In this document: piece after piece, positions 49,660 to 62,179 of the stretch
Layout: every line of letters starts with the position of its first letter
Numbering within the stretch: the stretch's first letter is position 1
DNA from: Camelus bactrianus
Taxonomy: Eukaryota > Chordata > Mammalia > Artiodactyla > Camelidae
Reading direction: 5' to 3'
NCBI RefSeq assembly: GCF_048773025.1
Contig: NC_133546.1
Location: 91,839,104 to 91,903,103, forward strand
Length of the DNA stretch: 64,000 bases
The notes under the pieces: model-generated
The model's input: the letters and a program-made list of their open reading frames with translations, nothing else
Told to the model about the DNA's origin: nothing
Database searches by the model: none
Made by a program: the position numbers and the translations under genes

Positions 49660-52490
49660 TGAATGTACTATCATACATTTATTTGTTAAAACAGACTATT
49701 TTGTTTTAGAGGCTTAAGTTTTCTACATATCACGGTGTGACACTGTTTTGACAATGAAATAGGTAAAATCTTCTGGACTGATGTCTTAATTTTATAGGGT
49801 TCTTTGGGAAATTTTATCTACAATTTGATGTAACAGTCATTAGATGGCAATACTGCCCAAGAGGTATCAAAACTGAGGCCAATAAATTTCCTTCAAAATT
49901 CAGATATTGCCAATTTCAGATGTTCCTTCTTAAAAACAAATGTATTAAAAGAATATCATATTTTGTATCTTTGAGAGCCGTAATACGTGAGTTCTGAAAT
50001 GATAAAGAAAAACAAAACGATGAGTAACACCAAACGCTGTGCTTATTTCACTATTACCTGACCACTGCAAGAGTTTCAGACACTCTGAGAACAACCACCT
50101 GTTTCCTTGGAGTCATCTCAGTAAACATCACCACCACTCCTACAGTGTTCCTACAACACTTTCCAATGCCGATGGTTGCCTAAGCTCTTAAAGACTAACT
50201 GTGCCAGAACCTTCCCAGAAGTCCGACTTCCTAGTTAGATGAAGGGCAGTCACAGCATGAAGAGTCATCCTGGTTCCCGCTACAGGCCTTTCAACTCCAA
50301 CGGTCTCTTCTGCCTAAATATGCTAACCTCAAGGCACCAGCAAATATGGGGGTTTCATTTTCTTTCTCTTAAAAACAAGACCAAAGAAGTTTCTGACAGT
50401 TGACATACATACCATTATCTTATCAATAATTTTTCCAATCAATAAGATTGAAAGTTTGCCAGTGGATGCATGAGATTTAGCAACAACCGGCTCTTCCACC
50501 TCCTCCTCTCAACCAGCTCTCTGCCTCTTCACAACATCCTCTTCACCTCGGCCTGTCAAATCCCGGCTGAGATGCCTGTATTGAATTAATTTCTTTCCAA
50601 TATGCTAAAACTCTTTAACTACTTACAAATTAATCATATGCCATCTGCTTCCACAAATAACAAAACACATTCTCCTTCATGGCCCTCATTACACAATGTG
50701 ATTGTTGAGTGTCTTTTTCTTGCTGCCTCTTGTAAGTTATCTGACACAGGCTCACAACTGAACTCCCAGCACCAAGCAGGGTACTCAATAAACAAGGATG
50801 TGGAGGAGTTAACACAACCTTTAAAATCAAAGGAGCATAAGCTTTAAAAATATATTTTAAGTTATTCCATAAATATTCCTATTTCAATGACCTAACACAA
50901 GGGCACACACATACAAACCTGTAAAACCATATGGATTTCACTAAACCATCAGAAGATGACTCAAAATACCAGCGCTTATATTTTTACTACTGAATTCAGG
51001 TGAAAGCTCATGCCATGTTATGATAAACAGATCTGTTAATTCATCCTGGTTCCCTGAATATACTATGTGTAAAGCATGTGCTGAATATTAATAGAGCACA
51101 ATCCCCATCCCAAGGGGGCTTGTTATCAAGAAAGGTAAAATACATCCACAAAATGCTGTGAGTCAGTATTTTGGAAACGCCAGCTGAACTGTAATCAAAG
51201 TGCTGTAAGAACTGGGAGAACAGATCACTTCAGCCAGCCTAACTGGAACAGAGTTCCCTGTTTTGGGCTGTGAGGACAGGTGGTAGTTCCCCAGCAGATG
51301 TGGGATTCCTGTAGGGTGAGGCATGCGAGAAGCCAGTAGGACCCTCTGGCCTGGGCCTCACAGTTGCATACTCAGAGATGCTGTCTCCAAGTAAATCTGT
51401 ATGTACATTGGGTTTGAGGTTAACAATATTAATGATGTTAAGGGGCTAAGTGTAAGTATTTAAGACATATCAAAACTTTTAGAAACTAGTTTGGAGATTT
51501 TCATTTTTAATATACCAGAAATCTCATAACTGGAAGTGGCCTGGGCCTCCCTGGCCCTCTAAGAGGGAATGGTCCCCCTAATTAAGGGAATGGTACCCAA
51601 AGGGGCAGAGATATGGGAACATCAAGTACAGCAGAGAGTTTCCTCTTTGAGGCTTATAGCATAAACTCAGAAAGAGAGTGAGAGACAGGCCCTCAGACAA
51701 GACAGGTGTCAGACCAAGGACTGTATACTTCAGGCAATAAGGAGCTACTGCAGTGAAAACATAATAGGAGGAGAAGGAGGGTTAAAATGCAATTTTCAAA
51801 TCATATCTAAGCTTAAAGATAAGTAATAAATATGGAACTGTAAAAGTAGGAAAATTTCAGTCTGTTGGAGATAGTAAAAAAAAAAAAAAAAAAAGTCCTT
51901 AAGATCATATTACACCATTTAAAGTTATCTACACCATGTCCACTCTTCTCAAGAAAACATCCTCTGGGCATAACTATTTTGGATGCTTCAACCGAATTTT
52001 GCCACTTAAACAACAAATGAAATCTGAAGAAAAAAATCATCAGCCTGTGGTACTGAATATTTGGACTGCAGTAACGGTTTCCATTACTGAGACAAAGATG
52101 TGCTGTCCTGAAAGCAGAAACAGATGTTGCCAGAGGCTGAAAGCAAAGTTGGCCTTAGGCTGAAATATGCAGCTCTAGAATTTACACACTAACAGGGCAG
52201 CAAGGACCCTTCAGGAGCGGCGCAGGGGCTCTGGGTGCTTAACTGCTCCCTCCACCACCTTGATTCTTATTAGTGACACACAAGCAGGTCACCTGCTGAA
52301 AGCCACAAGCGGGCAAAAACTATCTAGTCAACGATAACTCAATTCCACCAGCAGAACAAAGAGGAGGAAATAGAAAAGGAAAAAAATAAAAAATAAAAAG
52401 TCAAAATTTACGACGAACTCCGAGCTGAGAGCAAAACCTATGTAGATCCAGACAACCAAAATCAGAACTCTAAGGGAACACTAGTTTAAA
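49660..52490. other. Gene-free stretch
   Basis: No exon, promoter or clear young repeat recognised. It contains an A18 run at about 51877-51894 and diffuse old-repeat-like text. Short open frames here have no family-like content. Confidence 0.5.
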
Positions 52491-52499
52491 TGTTGCCCA

Positions 52500-53260
52500 T
52501 TTTGCCCACGAGAAGTGTCTCCGAGGCCCTCATACCCGTACTGACCAGTCCGTCAGAGTCTCACACATGACACAAAACGAGCTCGCAGTGCTCTTACCAA
52601 ACCGTCCTCCGTCCTCCGAACAGAAAGCTGGCCCCGCTCACCCCGAGCGCGCTGGCGGCACCTCCTCTGAGGCTAACGCAGGCCTGGGGGGCCAGCGGAA
52701 CGAAGCCGGCCAGGCCCGGGTCAGGAAGGCCACGCCCTCTGGGACCCGAAGACTGGAGGGGAGGTCCCAAGACAGGGGTTGGGGGGACCTGAAGATGCGG
52801 GAGGACCAAAGACTGGGGAGGGGACCCGAAGACGGGGGAGGGAACCCGAACACGGGGTAGGAGAATGGAAGCCAGAGCCACAGCAGCCCCACGGCGCTTC
52901 CGCTCACCACATCTGTAGAGACCAGAACACCGCTCCTCGCCTCTGCCCCCGGTACCGCCCTCGCCTCCGGCACCGCCCTTACCTTTAACATGAGTGAAAT
53001 GCGTATCCACATATCCACGACTGCGGCAACACCTCCAACGCCGGCGACAGTCCTGTCAGAATCCGCACGCTCCCCAGGTCGGGACACGCCTTCTTGGTCT
53101 TTCCACATCTGAGGCGAGCACCGCGCCGGCGGCCAGAAGGCGGCAGAGCCCCCCCCCATGAGAACGCGTGTCCGCTGTCAGGTGACCGCAAGGACTCGTC
53201 TGATTGGTTAAGGGCCGCCTTTCTTCTGAAGGAGCAGAGGACTCAAATGCGTCAGAAGTA
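52500..53260 (-). promoter_or_regulatory. CpG island with CCAAT box, candidate promoter of an unidentified minus-strand transcript
   Basis: The stretch is GC- and CpG-rich, unlike its AT-rich surroundings. On the minus strand AACCAATCAGA (around 53200-53210) is a good CCAAT box. Downstream, a donor TTAAAG|GTAAGG at 52983/52982 could end a first exon of about 180 bases. An open frame from an ATG at 53159 (MGGGSAAFWPPARC...) runs through that donor, but I recognise no protein. It lies about 4 kb upstream of the RYR2-like block in the same orientation; no link is shown. Confidence 0.5.
52755..52862. repeat. GC-rich minisatellite inside the CpG island
   Basis: Degenerate units of about 23-30 bp of the form 'GGGACCYGAAGACNGGGGAGG' in spirit repeat about four times (GACCTGAAGATGCGGG, GACCCGAAGACGGGGG, AACCCGAACACGGGG). 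The plus strand is strongly purine- and G-rich. Confidence 0.6.
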
Positions 53261-53434
53261 GCGCTGTTACTTGTGTTAAAACCTGTAAAGAAAAATGGTT
53301 TCTTTTCTGGCCTTTTAAAGGAAGCCAACTACAAAGTTAATACTTGAGGGCTTCCAAGGTATTATGAATACTCTCTCACAGTAAAATTCTCAATAGGAGT
53401 TCCAGAATACTTTTAAACTAAGAAACTTAAAAAT

Positions 53435-53545
53435 TGGAATGTGAAAAGGAATATATATAAAACCGAATCACTGTGCTGTACAGCAGAAACTAACACAGCA
53501 TTGTAATCTGACTATACTTTAATTAAAATTATTTTAATTTTAAAT
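53435..53545 (+). mobile_element. L1 3' terminus
   Basis: ACCGAATCACTGTGCTGTAC, AACACAGCATTGTAATC and TTTAATTAAAATT: the last ~100 bp of the camelid L1. Confidence 0.75.
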
Positions 53546-54659
53546 TTAAAGTCATTACATATTAAAAAATAAAAGAAACTTCAAAACTGAAATTATTGTT
53601 GACATTTCAGGTGGAGGCTACACGTCTTCAAACTTAACTGAATGAAACCAGTACCTTATGCTCCCAATTGATGGGATTCTACTAAAAGCTTTTAAATTGT
53701 TTAAAATACCTAGTCTTACTGGGTTTTAGAAGTCTTGAAACCTAATACCCACCTTTACCTTACTTTTCTGTAGGTAGACTGTTATAGAAATGGCAGGTGG
53801 TGATTTTAACTTTCACAGAAGTCATCACCTGGTGTTAAAACACACCATGTTTAATGCCTTACCTGTTCCTGCAGTTTGTTGGGGTAACGCACAAAGATTA
53901 CCGCCAGCCCTCCCTCTAATTATTTTAATCTATGGACCAGCTTCATAGCTTTACCTTCTCTTATGTTTCCCTCCTTTTCTTTGCACGTCAGCCTCCTTCC
54001 TCCTCTCAGGTATTTCTGGGATGGAGTTTTCTATTAGTTTCATTTTTCTTTCTTCTCCCACATAAGGAATAGGACTATAATATCTTGACTTTTACCGTTT
54101 GTGTTTTTTCACAACTGTTTTGCTCCTTTTACATTCCTTACTTTTCCCAAATATGTTCATCTGTTAAATAATTTCCAAAAGTGTGATTTTGTGTTCATCA
54201 TGCACTTTTCAACTTCTGCAGTAACAAAATAGTTACCATTAAAATTCAACCGTACATGGTATTTACATTTTAGTACCCAATGGCTTTGTGCATTATTAAA
54301 CTCACAGAATAGTCTTCTAGTTTATTCAGAGAATAAAGATTCTAAGAAAGATTTTTATATTCTTAGAAGACAAAAAAAAAAAAAAAACTGTCTCCCTTGC
54401 TGAGCCATTCTTTTCTGACCTACCTTTAAATGTTGTAAGTGCTTGACCTAAGCCTCTCTCTCTTCTATAACCACAAATTCCTCCAGGGAGTTCTCACCCA
54501 AGCCTTTGGTTTTTAATGCCATAATATAACCCAGTGATTCTCAAATCTCCATCATCAGACTTGACCTCTCCTTAGTGCTTGAGACTAAGCTGCTTATTTG
54601 ACATCTCCACTTGACATCATAAACCCAGCACAATCAAAAGAGTACACTTAATATTAATG

Positions 54660-55385
54660 TTTTCCTTTCTCTATGCCTTTCAACCATCTTCCTCATCTCA
54701 ACAATACACTCAAATCCAAAAATCTTTGATTCCTTTTTCCCTTACCTCTCATATCCAATGCAGTAACGATTCTGAACCCGATTCCTTCTACTGCCTTGAC
54801 TACCACCCAGTTCAATCTCTGTCATTTTTCATCTTCTCCAACCCTCTCTCCCAGTACAAAAACTAGAAACATACACTGTGTAACACACTTGCTTACAACT
54901 GCCCAATAGCTCTCTATTGAACTTAAAATAAGACCCAAATCTTTTACACTGGCCTGCAAAGCCCTTAATGATTTGGCCCTTGTCGATCTCTCTGTCCTCA
55001 TCTCATGTCACTTGCCCACTTCACCTGCTAGATTCCAACCAGACTCTTTCTTATCTGGGAACAATCCATTCTCATTCTCAGTTTAGAGTCGTTGCACCAT
55101 CTCTTCTATCTACAATGTTCCTTCCTCCATACATCCAATGGCTGCTTCCTTCTGTCTATTCAATAGTCAGAGAGGCCTTCTATGACCAAACCAATCTAAT
55201 GGAGTCATCCTGCCATGTACCACCACCTTATCCTCCACAGTATGATCACTAACTGTTAACTAAATTCTTTTCTGTCATTCTCCACCAGATGAACTCTGTC
55301 TCAACCACTGCTCTATCACCACAATTTGGGACATTGCTTAGCACATAGTAGGCACTCAATAAAGCTTTTATTAAATGAATGAATT
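54660..55385 (+). mobile_element. L2 LINE 3' end
   Basis: AAAGCCCTTAATGATTTGGC, CATCTCATGTCACTTGCC and GCACATAGTAGGCACTCAAT with a final TTTATTAAATGAATGAAT repeat: full L2 3'-end order. Confidence 0.82.
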
Positions 55386-55389
55386 TAAA

Positions 55390-58300
55390 GAAGTGACTTT
55401 AAACGTAACAAAACTATGAATTTCATGGCATTGATTTTTTTTCCTTTTCACGGAAAGTTATCACATTTACTAAAAGATCTCAAGTAAACATTTAGGCAAC
55501 TTTCATGGAAATCTGAGGCAGTAAAGAATATTAAAATGTTACATTACAATGCATGAACTATTCCAGAAGTTATAGTACCATCAAACCCTACATGATATTA
55601 ATTATATATTATAGATTATTGCACTGTCAATAATTAAAATGCAGATAACCCATACCTCAATGTCTCTTTACCTTATCTAAAACATATCTTATGTTTCTCT
55701 GATTTAAGGAATTTAATCTAAACTTTATGTGAATTTTGCTGGCAATGTGAAATGTATCACCAAGGTCTGCTCCTATGATTTGGTCTCCAAATTTTCTGGA
55801 CCCCATCCCTCTCGCACTAAGACAGATCACATTTTTCATCACATTATACTTATACGAAGTAGTACTTATAGGAAGTAATCCTCCCTCCGTTCTTCTGGCT
55901 TTCCCCCTCCATTTTTGTTTCAAACGTAAATATAATTTCTAAAAGAAAATTTTACTTAAGTCATTTCTTTGTCCAAAAAAAAAAAAATCCTATACTCTAA
56001 TACTATTTCACTAACTCTTCTCACAAAGACTTTGTGCCCCAGGTTAATCAACTCTTCTTGAAATCTTCAACTTATAATTCAGAAGTTGCCAACCTGTGAG
56101 CCTGGGATTATAGATTATAAGAAAGAATAAGTGAAACCACCATATATTCCAGAAGCACTGTCTGATACTGAATGATTTACACACTGAAAATGTCTGTCTA
56201 TCCATATATATGTCTGTGTATGCATAAGCAATTGCATATATTTTGTTTAAATTTGACTCATCGAATAAAACATTTTATTTAAATATATAATAGTGTTTCT
56301 GAATTCATAATAGTATTTTTAGTCATGTTTCATTTTCTCAGTAGACAGCAAATAAATATACAGCTACTATGATGTTAAAGTCGTAAAAGTTTTTTGAAAT
56401 TTAGAGGCGGCTCAGTATTTTAAGTTGTATTACATTCTATTTCATCAATTGACCTCACAATACAAATACTATGCTGCCAATCCAGGTACCTCCCACACCA
56501 AAGCAATATCAATATATACTGTGTTAATAAAGTAAGATTTCCTGACCATCAACCCATACTTTAAACATTAATGGGTCATCAGTTTCATCCACCTAAGGTC
56601 AGTAATATTTATATTTTAATTCAACTCACTTTTTATTCATCAAATATTAAGCAAGTAAGAAAAAAGTATTAAAGTTATTCCTAAAAGCCTGTTACTTAAC
56701 TCTGATAGATCTGGAAGTTGCTAACAGTACACTCATTAGCACTGGTGGAAAATTACTTGAGAGCATCTCTAAACCAAAAATGAACAACAAAAAAATTTAA
56801 ACATGAATTGCAACAAATGTTTAGAACACAGGGCTCACCATTTCTTATGTTTAGATATGTAAGGAGAGTCATTATTTCACACTGTACTAGTAAATTTACT
56901 CCCTTATTGATTTTAGTCTATTTAATTTATTGCTTATTAATACTACCTATTTCACTTTATTCATCAAAAGTAAAAATGGGGGACATTCAATGCAAGCAGT
57001 CAACTCCTTGAGTAAATAATAATGAAAAGTAATGTATTCGATGGATATAAGATGTCAATATTTTAAAAACCGTATGTCAAAAGTTGATTCCATTCAAAAA
57101 TCATTCCAAATGTGTTCAATTACCCTTAGAAAACTGACCTAAACCCTAAAAATACGTCTCACATAGTAGGTAAGCTCTGTATTTATGAGAAGTGAGTCTG
57201 TTACTAAATGTGTTTGTACAAAGAGCACACCCGAAGACAACTCAAACACACGGAGCTCGTAAGAGCGGGGCGACCTATCCAGTAAACATGCTTTCTGTAT
57301 AGCCATGCTCTGCTGATCCCTGTGTCCTCCCTGTAGATAACTGCACTTATTCCTCAGGGCTTGACGTAGGCACCACTGAACCCAAAACCCTGAGACTGAG
57401 TAAGGTGACCTTCCTGTGGGTTCCATTAGCATCTTGTACCCAGATACCATTTATGACATGTAAATGAAGACAGATTTTCTGTCTCCACTCCAGGCATGAA
57501 AGTTCAACAACAGTAGGGAGTGTGTGTTATTCACCATTTAGTCCCTAGAGCCTAAAATTTACTAGGTGCTCAATTAATACTTGTTACATGAATAATTAAA
57601 AACCATTCAAAAATTCACAGAACACATGAAATTTGAAAGAGAGAGAATCCTTTCTAACTGAAAACCAGTAAATCTCCAAACTGACTCAAACTCTGTCCCT
57701 TCTGAAAATATAAAATCCACAACACTGTTTATAGGTTATGTTGACTTGTAATTAACTTTAAGAGAAAGAAACTCTCCTAGAAATCTATCCAAACTCATTT
57801 TTAGAATCTATTCACATGTAATTTTCTTCAGTGATGGAAAACAACTGAACGGCATCCTAATTAATAATAATAAACAGTAAAAACCACTGGTTACATTTAC
57901 TGTACACTTACAGAGGATGCTGTTCAAAGAACTTTTTATTTATTTCCTATAGTCATTATAATGACAGCGTAAGGTAAGTACAATTACCTCACACATTCTG
58001 CAGCTGAAGATACTGAGAAACAGGTATTATGCCAATAATGGACCCTGGCCACATGCCCTGTAAGCCCCAATGGGTATAAATACCATTCTGGTGTTTCTGA
58101 CGCTGTTAAACTGATTCTCTTTGACAAACAAGTAATCAGTATTGGGCAGGCGGCATGCACACAAATTAAACCACTGGGATTTGAGGGAGGGGGGCTCATT
58201 TTTTTTTTCTTACAAAAGCATGACTTAGCTTATCCTGACTCACCCAGGAAAGCAAGTCAGCTTCATTTCAGGTGCACTTGATTGGCAGCAGCTCCTTGGA

Positions 58301-59260
58301 ACAAGGTACTGAAAAAATACCGAGACAATGGAAAAATCAGAGAGGAAAGCTACGCACGGAATGTCAGCATCTCCATGAGAATGAGAGATGGGATAAATCC
58401 TGACACTCAATGTAGGGCGTATGTTTTATGCAAATCGAGGCCTATGAACTGAAAGACTGGTGGCAAACTTCAGTCACCAAGTCCAAACCGCCCCCAGTGA
58501 GCCCTCAGAGTTGCAGTGTAGTTCTCTAGTGCTACTAACCTTAGCTCCTCTCTGTTCCCATCTTCCTGAATGCCAAGGTGACTGTCTTATCCCCACACTA
58601 AACCCTGAATGACAGTAACTCCCAGTAAAGCAATTTCTGCTGCAGGCTTTTAAGGCATGACCTTGAAAATGTAAATCTAACAAGACAAAAAATTATTATT
58701 CATAACATCAGAATTTCCCAGATTAATTACTTGAGTGCTTACTGATTAGTTTTTTAAATGTTCTGGCTACAAATAAAGTATCATTTTCCATTAACTCTTT
58801 TCTAATGGAGAACTTCAGAAGTACAAAATAATATGAAAGTATTATAATAAACACCCATGTTTCAACACTCAACTAAAAAACAAATTATTACATACATAAG
58901 TGAATTCAACCAGGTGGGTGCCCAGCCCTGATTTTATTCTGTTTGCTTCCCCAAAACAGTAGTAACCATTCTGCTGAATTTACAATTTCTCATTCAAGGG
59001 CACTTTTTCACAACAATATTACACGTCTATATTCTAATACTAATTACAGAATTGCTTTTCATATTGTAAAATGATATAAATGGTATCATAATACATATGT
59101 TTGTAATTTTTAACTTTTGCCCAAAACTATGTTCTTGGAATTTATTCTTGTTGATATGTATGTTTATATTTTCACTGTGTGCAGTATAACCTTGTTTGAA
59201 TATAGTACAATTTGATTATTAATTTCCCTACTGACAAAATTTTGAGATCCTTTTTTGTTT
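55390..59260. other. Gene-free, AT-rich stretch
   Basis: Holds an L2-like tail (57480-57600: ACTAGGTGCTCAATTAATAC) and a MIR relic (57860-58020: GATGCTGTTCAAAGAAC, CTGAAGATACTGAGAAAC). Open frames at 55657-55923 and 57139-57450 look fortuitous. Nothing else is supported. Confidence 0.5.
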
Positions 59261-59261
59261 G

Positions 59262-59740
59262 TATGTGTTTTAAATAGAGTTTACTTTTTAGAACGGTTTT
59301 AGGTTCAAAGCAAAATGGAGTGGAAAGTACAGAGAGTTCCCATATACCCCCTACCACACACATATTCACACACACTCACACCCACACAGAGCCTTCCACA
59401 CCAGAGTGGTACATTTGTTACAATCAGTGAACCTACACTGAAACATTATTATTACCACCCAAAGCCCATAGCTTACGTTAGAGTTCACTCTTGGTGCTGT
59501 CCATTCTACGGGTTTCACCAAATGTACAATGATGTGTATCCACCATTATAATATTACACAGAATAATTTCACTGCCCTAAAAATCTCTGTGCTCCACCTC
59601 TTCATCCCACCTTCCCTGTAACACCTGGTAACCACTGATCTTTTTACTGTCTCCATAGTTTTGCCTTTTCCAGAATGTCAGAGTTGGAATTCTATAGTAG
59701 GTAGCCTTTTCATATTGCCTTTATTCTTAACATAAAGTAG
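59262..59740 (-). mobile_element. Old L1 (L1M type) 3' UTR, minus strand
   Basis: GAACGGTTTTAGGTTCAAAG, GTACAGAGAGTTCCCATATA, AGAGTGGTACATTTGTTACA, GTCTCCATAGTTTTGCCTTTTC are the well-known reverse-orientation phrases of the ancient L1M 3' region. Confidence 0.85.
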
Positions 59741-60396
59741 TAAATTAACTATCACTGAAAATGCATGGGACCAATTCCACCTTCAATCTGTATAGGATTA
59801 AGCATTATTACAGTCACAAATATGAATACTTACTCTGGAACATTAAAGACATTAAATTAATTTCTTGAAGCAGGAAGACAATGCCTGTGCATTCATTGGA
59901 AGATACAGTAGGAATTTTTTTAAAGCCAAATTAATTAGCACACTATCAAAACTGACACATCAATATTAATTAGGTCATCATTCCAAAGGAGGAAAATCAG
60001 TCAAAAGTCAACCAACATTTATTAATCATCTACTTCCCTCGAAAGTGTTATTATGCACTTGAGATACAAGACAGATGAGATGCCGCCTCTGCCTGCAGGT
60101 GCTTTCCTGCTTATTATTTCATAATAGTTTCAGAAAGTAAATTTAAAGGGTCATGCGATTTAGCAACAAGAGATGCAGTAGAAAAAGCAATTCATTATGC
60201 TTGAATGGGGGGAAGGGAGGAGGGGGATGCAAATAAATGCAGGAGGGCCTCGCAAAGGAAGAGATATTTGACAGCTGCCTAGAGGGTGAGCAGGCTTCCC
60301 TCAGGAGCAAAAACTATACAAGGGCGTTTCAGGAAGGGAGAGAACAGTGCACACCCAAAAGCAGGCTATCTCTCAGTAAACTCAATCAGGCTGGAC

Positions 60397-61098
60397 TGAC
60401 TGTACCCCCAGGGAAGTTTATGCATGTTAAATACACAAACCAGCATGGGAGGACAAAGATTCACTCCCTGATCAAATTCTCACCAGGCTCCTCCAAATCC
60501 TCTTCTCCATGAGGCCTCAACCTTGGCCTAAAAAAACCCACAGACTCTCAACAAAAATGATTTTGCCCATCCCTGACCCCTACCCAATTCACATTAAAAG
60601 ACTTAAACACTAACATGTTTTCTAATAGCTGAAGGCCACATCCTTAGAATTACTCTAACCAATCCCCAACCAGAAAGGGCCTGTATGAGAAAGCTGAAGG
60701 CTGCCAAGAGAATTTCATTTGCCTTAGCATTTACTAAAAAGGCCTGACAACTGTGACTCCTTCCTCTGTCCCTTTCAGATAGACTAGTATCTCCTACAAT
60801 TCAAGAGTGTCTTTCCTAAGTACCTGAAAGCCATGCCTTTGAAATGTGATCACCAGGAAGGATGGAGCCCCTGTCTCCAACTCCCTTCAATACTTGCCAG
60901 CCAGCAGACCCAGCTGGCCTCATCAGCATTTACACTGAGGACCCCTTTGTAATGTTCCACTTCTTGGATGCTGACAATTGTTTCTGAGTTCAGTTTATGC
61001 TGGGCTCTCTTCCCCACTGCAATAGTATAGTACTGATTAAAATCTGTCCTGACCATTTTAACTGGTGTCTGGCTTTGCTTACCTTTGATAGTAACAGA
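60397..61098. mobile_element. Possible ancient LTR fossil (ERVL-like), tentative
   Basis: A block of about 0.7 kb ends with GATTAAAATCTGTCCTGACC, then TTTTAACTGGTGTCTGGC and ...TAACA, which resembles the 3' end of old mammalian LTRs. I see no internal viral genes. Family and limits are uncertain; it would be old and solitary. Confidence 0.3.
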
Positions 61099-61589
61099 AC
61101 AGGAAATAATGCAATCCATAGTCCTAAAGCCTTCAGTAGCGCTCTTTGCCTTTCAAATACAGTCCTGCTGATTGCTTGGCATTTGAAGCCCTGTCTGAGC
61201 TCAGCAGAACAATTGGGAATTCCCAGAGGCTGCTTCTTCTCTGTCCTTTGTCCTCATCCTCCTTATGACATGAGTCCTTCCACATCACACTCTATTCACC
61301 TATTTTTATACTGAACTCATTTATTCTCCCCTTCATTCATATGTCAAACACATTCATTAACTGATTAACTACCATCTGTCAAGACTTCCCAAAGTCCATG
61401 CCTCTACTTTCATAAATCTTCACTAATAGCTCCAGCCAGAGTATCTTCTTTCCCAACTGAGGATAGGGTAAGTACATTTAACCTACAGGCAGATTTTTTT
61501 TCTCCTATTATATCTTTGACTATTGCTCCTATAGTATGCATTCTAGCAATTTCATCAGGAACATATTTTCCATATATTATGGATAGACC

Positions 61590-61915
61590 ACATGATAGTC
61601 CACAGGCCAAATCTGGCCCACTGCCTGTTTCTGTACAGCATGAACTAAGAGTGTCTTTTACATATTTTAATGGTTGAAAAAATCATAAGAATATTTTATA
61701 AACATAAAAATCAAGAAATTCAAATTTCAGTGTCCATAAATAACACTTTTTTTGGAACACAGCCATGCTCATTCGTTTACATACTAGCTATAGCTGTTTT
61801 CATGCTACAATGTTTCAAGAGTAACTAGCTCTAACAAAAAAATGTATTACCCACAAAGCTGAAAGTATTTGCTATTTGGCTCTTTACAGACAAAGCATGA
61901 CAACCCCTGTATTAG
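61590..61915. mobile_element. hAT-type (MER/Arthur-like) DNA transposon relic
   Basis: GGCCAAATCTGGCCCACTGC, TGGAACACAGCCATGCTCAT, AGCTGTTTTCATGCTACAAT and GGCTCTTTACAGACAAAGC follow the consensus of the common non-autonomous hAT element in order, nearly full length. Confidence 0.78.
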
Positions 61916-61944
61916 ATAACTATTTGCTGCAGTGTGTTCATTCC

Positions 61945-62178
61945 AGTGATGGTTAAATTAGAAAAGTATCATATGATATCACTCATATGTGTAATCTGAA
62001 AAAAAAAAGAAAGAAAGAAAGGAAAAAGAAGACACTATTGAACTCATCTATAAAACAGAACTAGACTCGCACACAGGTAAACAAATCTTATGGTTACCGG
62101 GGGAAAGGGGGCAGAAAGGATAATTTGAGAGTTTGAGATTTGTAAATGTTAACCACTATATATAAAAAGAGATAAAAA
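61945..62178 (+). mobile_element. L1 3' UTR fragment
   Basis: ATCATATGATATCACTCATA, an AAGAAAGAAAGAAAGG run, ACCGGGGGAAAGGGGGC and TAAATGTTAACCACTATATA. It stops exactly where an L1 5' UTR begins. Confidence 0.82.
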
Positions 62179-62179
62179 A

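Noticed and set aside
57139-57450. 103-codon minus-strand frame
   Set aside because: No family resemblance, no flanking splice sites or promoter, in a gene-free stretch.
60850-61119. 89-codon minus-strand frame
   Set aside because: It falls inside a block that looks like an old LTR fossil and has no gene-like context.
61410-61610. 66-codon minus-strand frame (MACGLSCGLSIIYGKY...)
   Set aside because: Its start overlaps the hAT transposon relic and the rest has no recognisable domain.
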